Shown: positions 5,450-6,053 of the stretch, piece after piece
How positions within the stretch are numbered: the stretch's first letter is position 1
How the letters are laid out: every line of letters starts with the position of its first letter
Source: Candidatus Kapaibacterium sp.
GTDB taxonomy: Bacteria > Bacteroidota > Ignavibacteria > Kapaibacteriales > Kapaibacteriaceae
Assembly: GCA_030830285.1 (NCBI GenBank)
Contig: JAURNF010000065.1
Coordinates: 1 to 6,053, forward strand
Direction: 5' to 3'
Length of the DNA stretch: 6,053 nt
Made by a program: the position numbers and the translations under genes
The notes under the pieces: model-generated
The model's input: only the letters and a program-made list of their open reading frames with translations
What the model was told of the DNA's origin: nothing
The model's database searches: none

Positions 5450-6053
5450 TTACTTCACACTGTAGCGGATCAGTGTTGACTCTGTACCGTCGATCGGAAG
5501 TGGTGGGATGCCCATGATTGAAACAACCTTTGCTGGTTGCGACATCTTTACCCAGCCGAGATTTTTTGCAAACCAGTATGTGCGAACGAGCTGGATTGGA
5601 ACTGGAACAGCTGAAGGTCCGAACATGAGATACAATGTGATGTTCATTGTGATCTCGACCTTCGACGTTGATACTGTTGTACCGTTGATTGTGACCGACT
5701 CTGTACCGAGCTTCTTGCCTATGAAGTTGAGGCCAGCTGAACCCGTGTACGATCCTGAAGGACCAGCGTCGATTGTGAATTGTGGGATCGAATCACGGAG
5801 CGCAGTCCATGATGATGCGTTTTCGTCGAACAGGTTTACCCACTTGTTGCCGAGGTCGACTGGTGCGCCGAGCACGTCGAACTGCAGCGGAAGAAGTGTC
5901 GAAACAACCGTGCCCTGTTGCGCATCGTACATCGTGTCAATCGGCAAGCCGCCTACAAACACGATCGATTCAACAGCTGAGCGGCCTTCAACAGTCTTTG
6001 TGCCAGTTACGGCAACACTGTCTGGGAGGATGTCAACGGTATCAACAGCGCCA
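5450..6053 (-). CDS. Probable exported protein of unknown function, C-terminal part, cut by window edge
   Basis: I do not recognise this as a named family. The reverse strand is open from base 6052 down to the TAA at 5452-5450, so 200 C-terminal residues are visible and the start is outside the window. A GTG at 5962 is in frame, but the 30 codons above it are open and similar in character (GAVDTVDILPDSVAVTG), so it is unlikely to be the start. The sequence is rich in beta-strand patterns, Val, Thr and Gly, with few charged runs and no membrane segment, as in secreted or lipid-anchored proteins. Near the end YWFAKNLGWVKM (visible residues 159-170) is like the 'tyyfAkgvGlVk' strand seen in many Bacteroidota/Chlorobi exported proteins of unknown role. 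It is preceded by SVTINGTTVSTSKVEI, which resembles the 'V(P)AGTF-x-KVE' strand of the same kind of fold. It converges on the plus-strand operon and shares its terminator. Real coding is well supported; function is not. Confidence 0.75.
   Translation of the reverse strand, partial: GAVDTVDILPDSVAVTGTKTVEGRSAVESIVFVGGLPIDTMYDAQQGTVVSTLLPLQFDVLGAPVDLGNKWVNLFDENASSWTALRDSIPQFTIDAGPSGSYTGSAGLNFIGKKLGTESVTINGTTVSTSKVEITMNITLYLMFGPSAVPVPIQLVRTYWFAKNLGWVKMSQPAKVVSIMGIPPLPIDGTESTLIRYSVK

Noticed and set aside
1..6053. Search for a defence system, prophage, transposon ends, CRISPR array, tRNA or riboswitch
   Set aside because: No repeat-spacer pattern, no transposase or integrase motifs, no cloverleaf; nearly all of the window is accounted for by housekeeping or envelope genes.

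Overview
This window reads as ordinary chromosomal DNA from a free-living bacterium, most likely of the Bacteroidota/Chlorobi (FCB) side, for example an Ignavibacteria- or Kapabacteria-like lineage. That placement is inference. It rests on the mix of a secreted DUF547 protein, a META-domain lipoprotein, a PD40 beta-propeller protein with GGxGGxD repeats, weak or absent Shine-Dalgarno sites at several starts, and a moderate GC content judged by eye. I see no phage, transposon, CRISPR, tRNA or rRNA signal, and no defence or toxin module.

Layout. The left edge carries the first 110 codons of panC (pantothenate synthetase) on the minus strand, running off the window. Head to head with it, with overlapping start codons, begins a plus-strand run of five tightly packed genes: an exported DUF547-family protein (329-1108), a META-domain lipoprotein (1118-1594), recG (1610-3838), queE (3847-4551) and an exported PD40 beta-propeller protein (4548-5393). 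The gaps are 9, 15 and 8 nt and then a 4-nt overlap, so this is very probably one operon. It ends at a perfect 12-bp inverted repeat with A and T tracts (5397-5424) that should terminate transcription from both directions. The right edge holds the last 200 codons of a minus-strand gene of unknown function that converges on the same terminator.

Function. PanC makes vitamin B5 for coenzyme A. RecG is the branch-migrating helicase that remodels stalled forks and recombination intermediates. QueE makes 7-carboxy-7-deazaguanine, the precursor of queuosine and other 7-deazaguanine bases. The other three plus-strand products, and probably the right-edge protein, belong to the cell envelope. The genes share no obvious pathway, and the operon looks like a lineage-specific mix of housekeeping and envelope genes.

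The most notable structural point is the panC/DUF547 junction. Two CATG tetranucleotides (328-331 and 343-346) each offer a start codon on both strands, so each gene's promoter must lie inside the other gene. I found no convincing evidence of a new biological system. The least understood parts are the divergent DUF547 protein and the right-edge protein.
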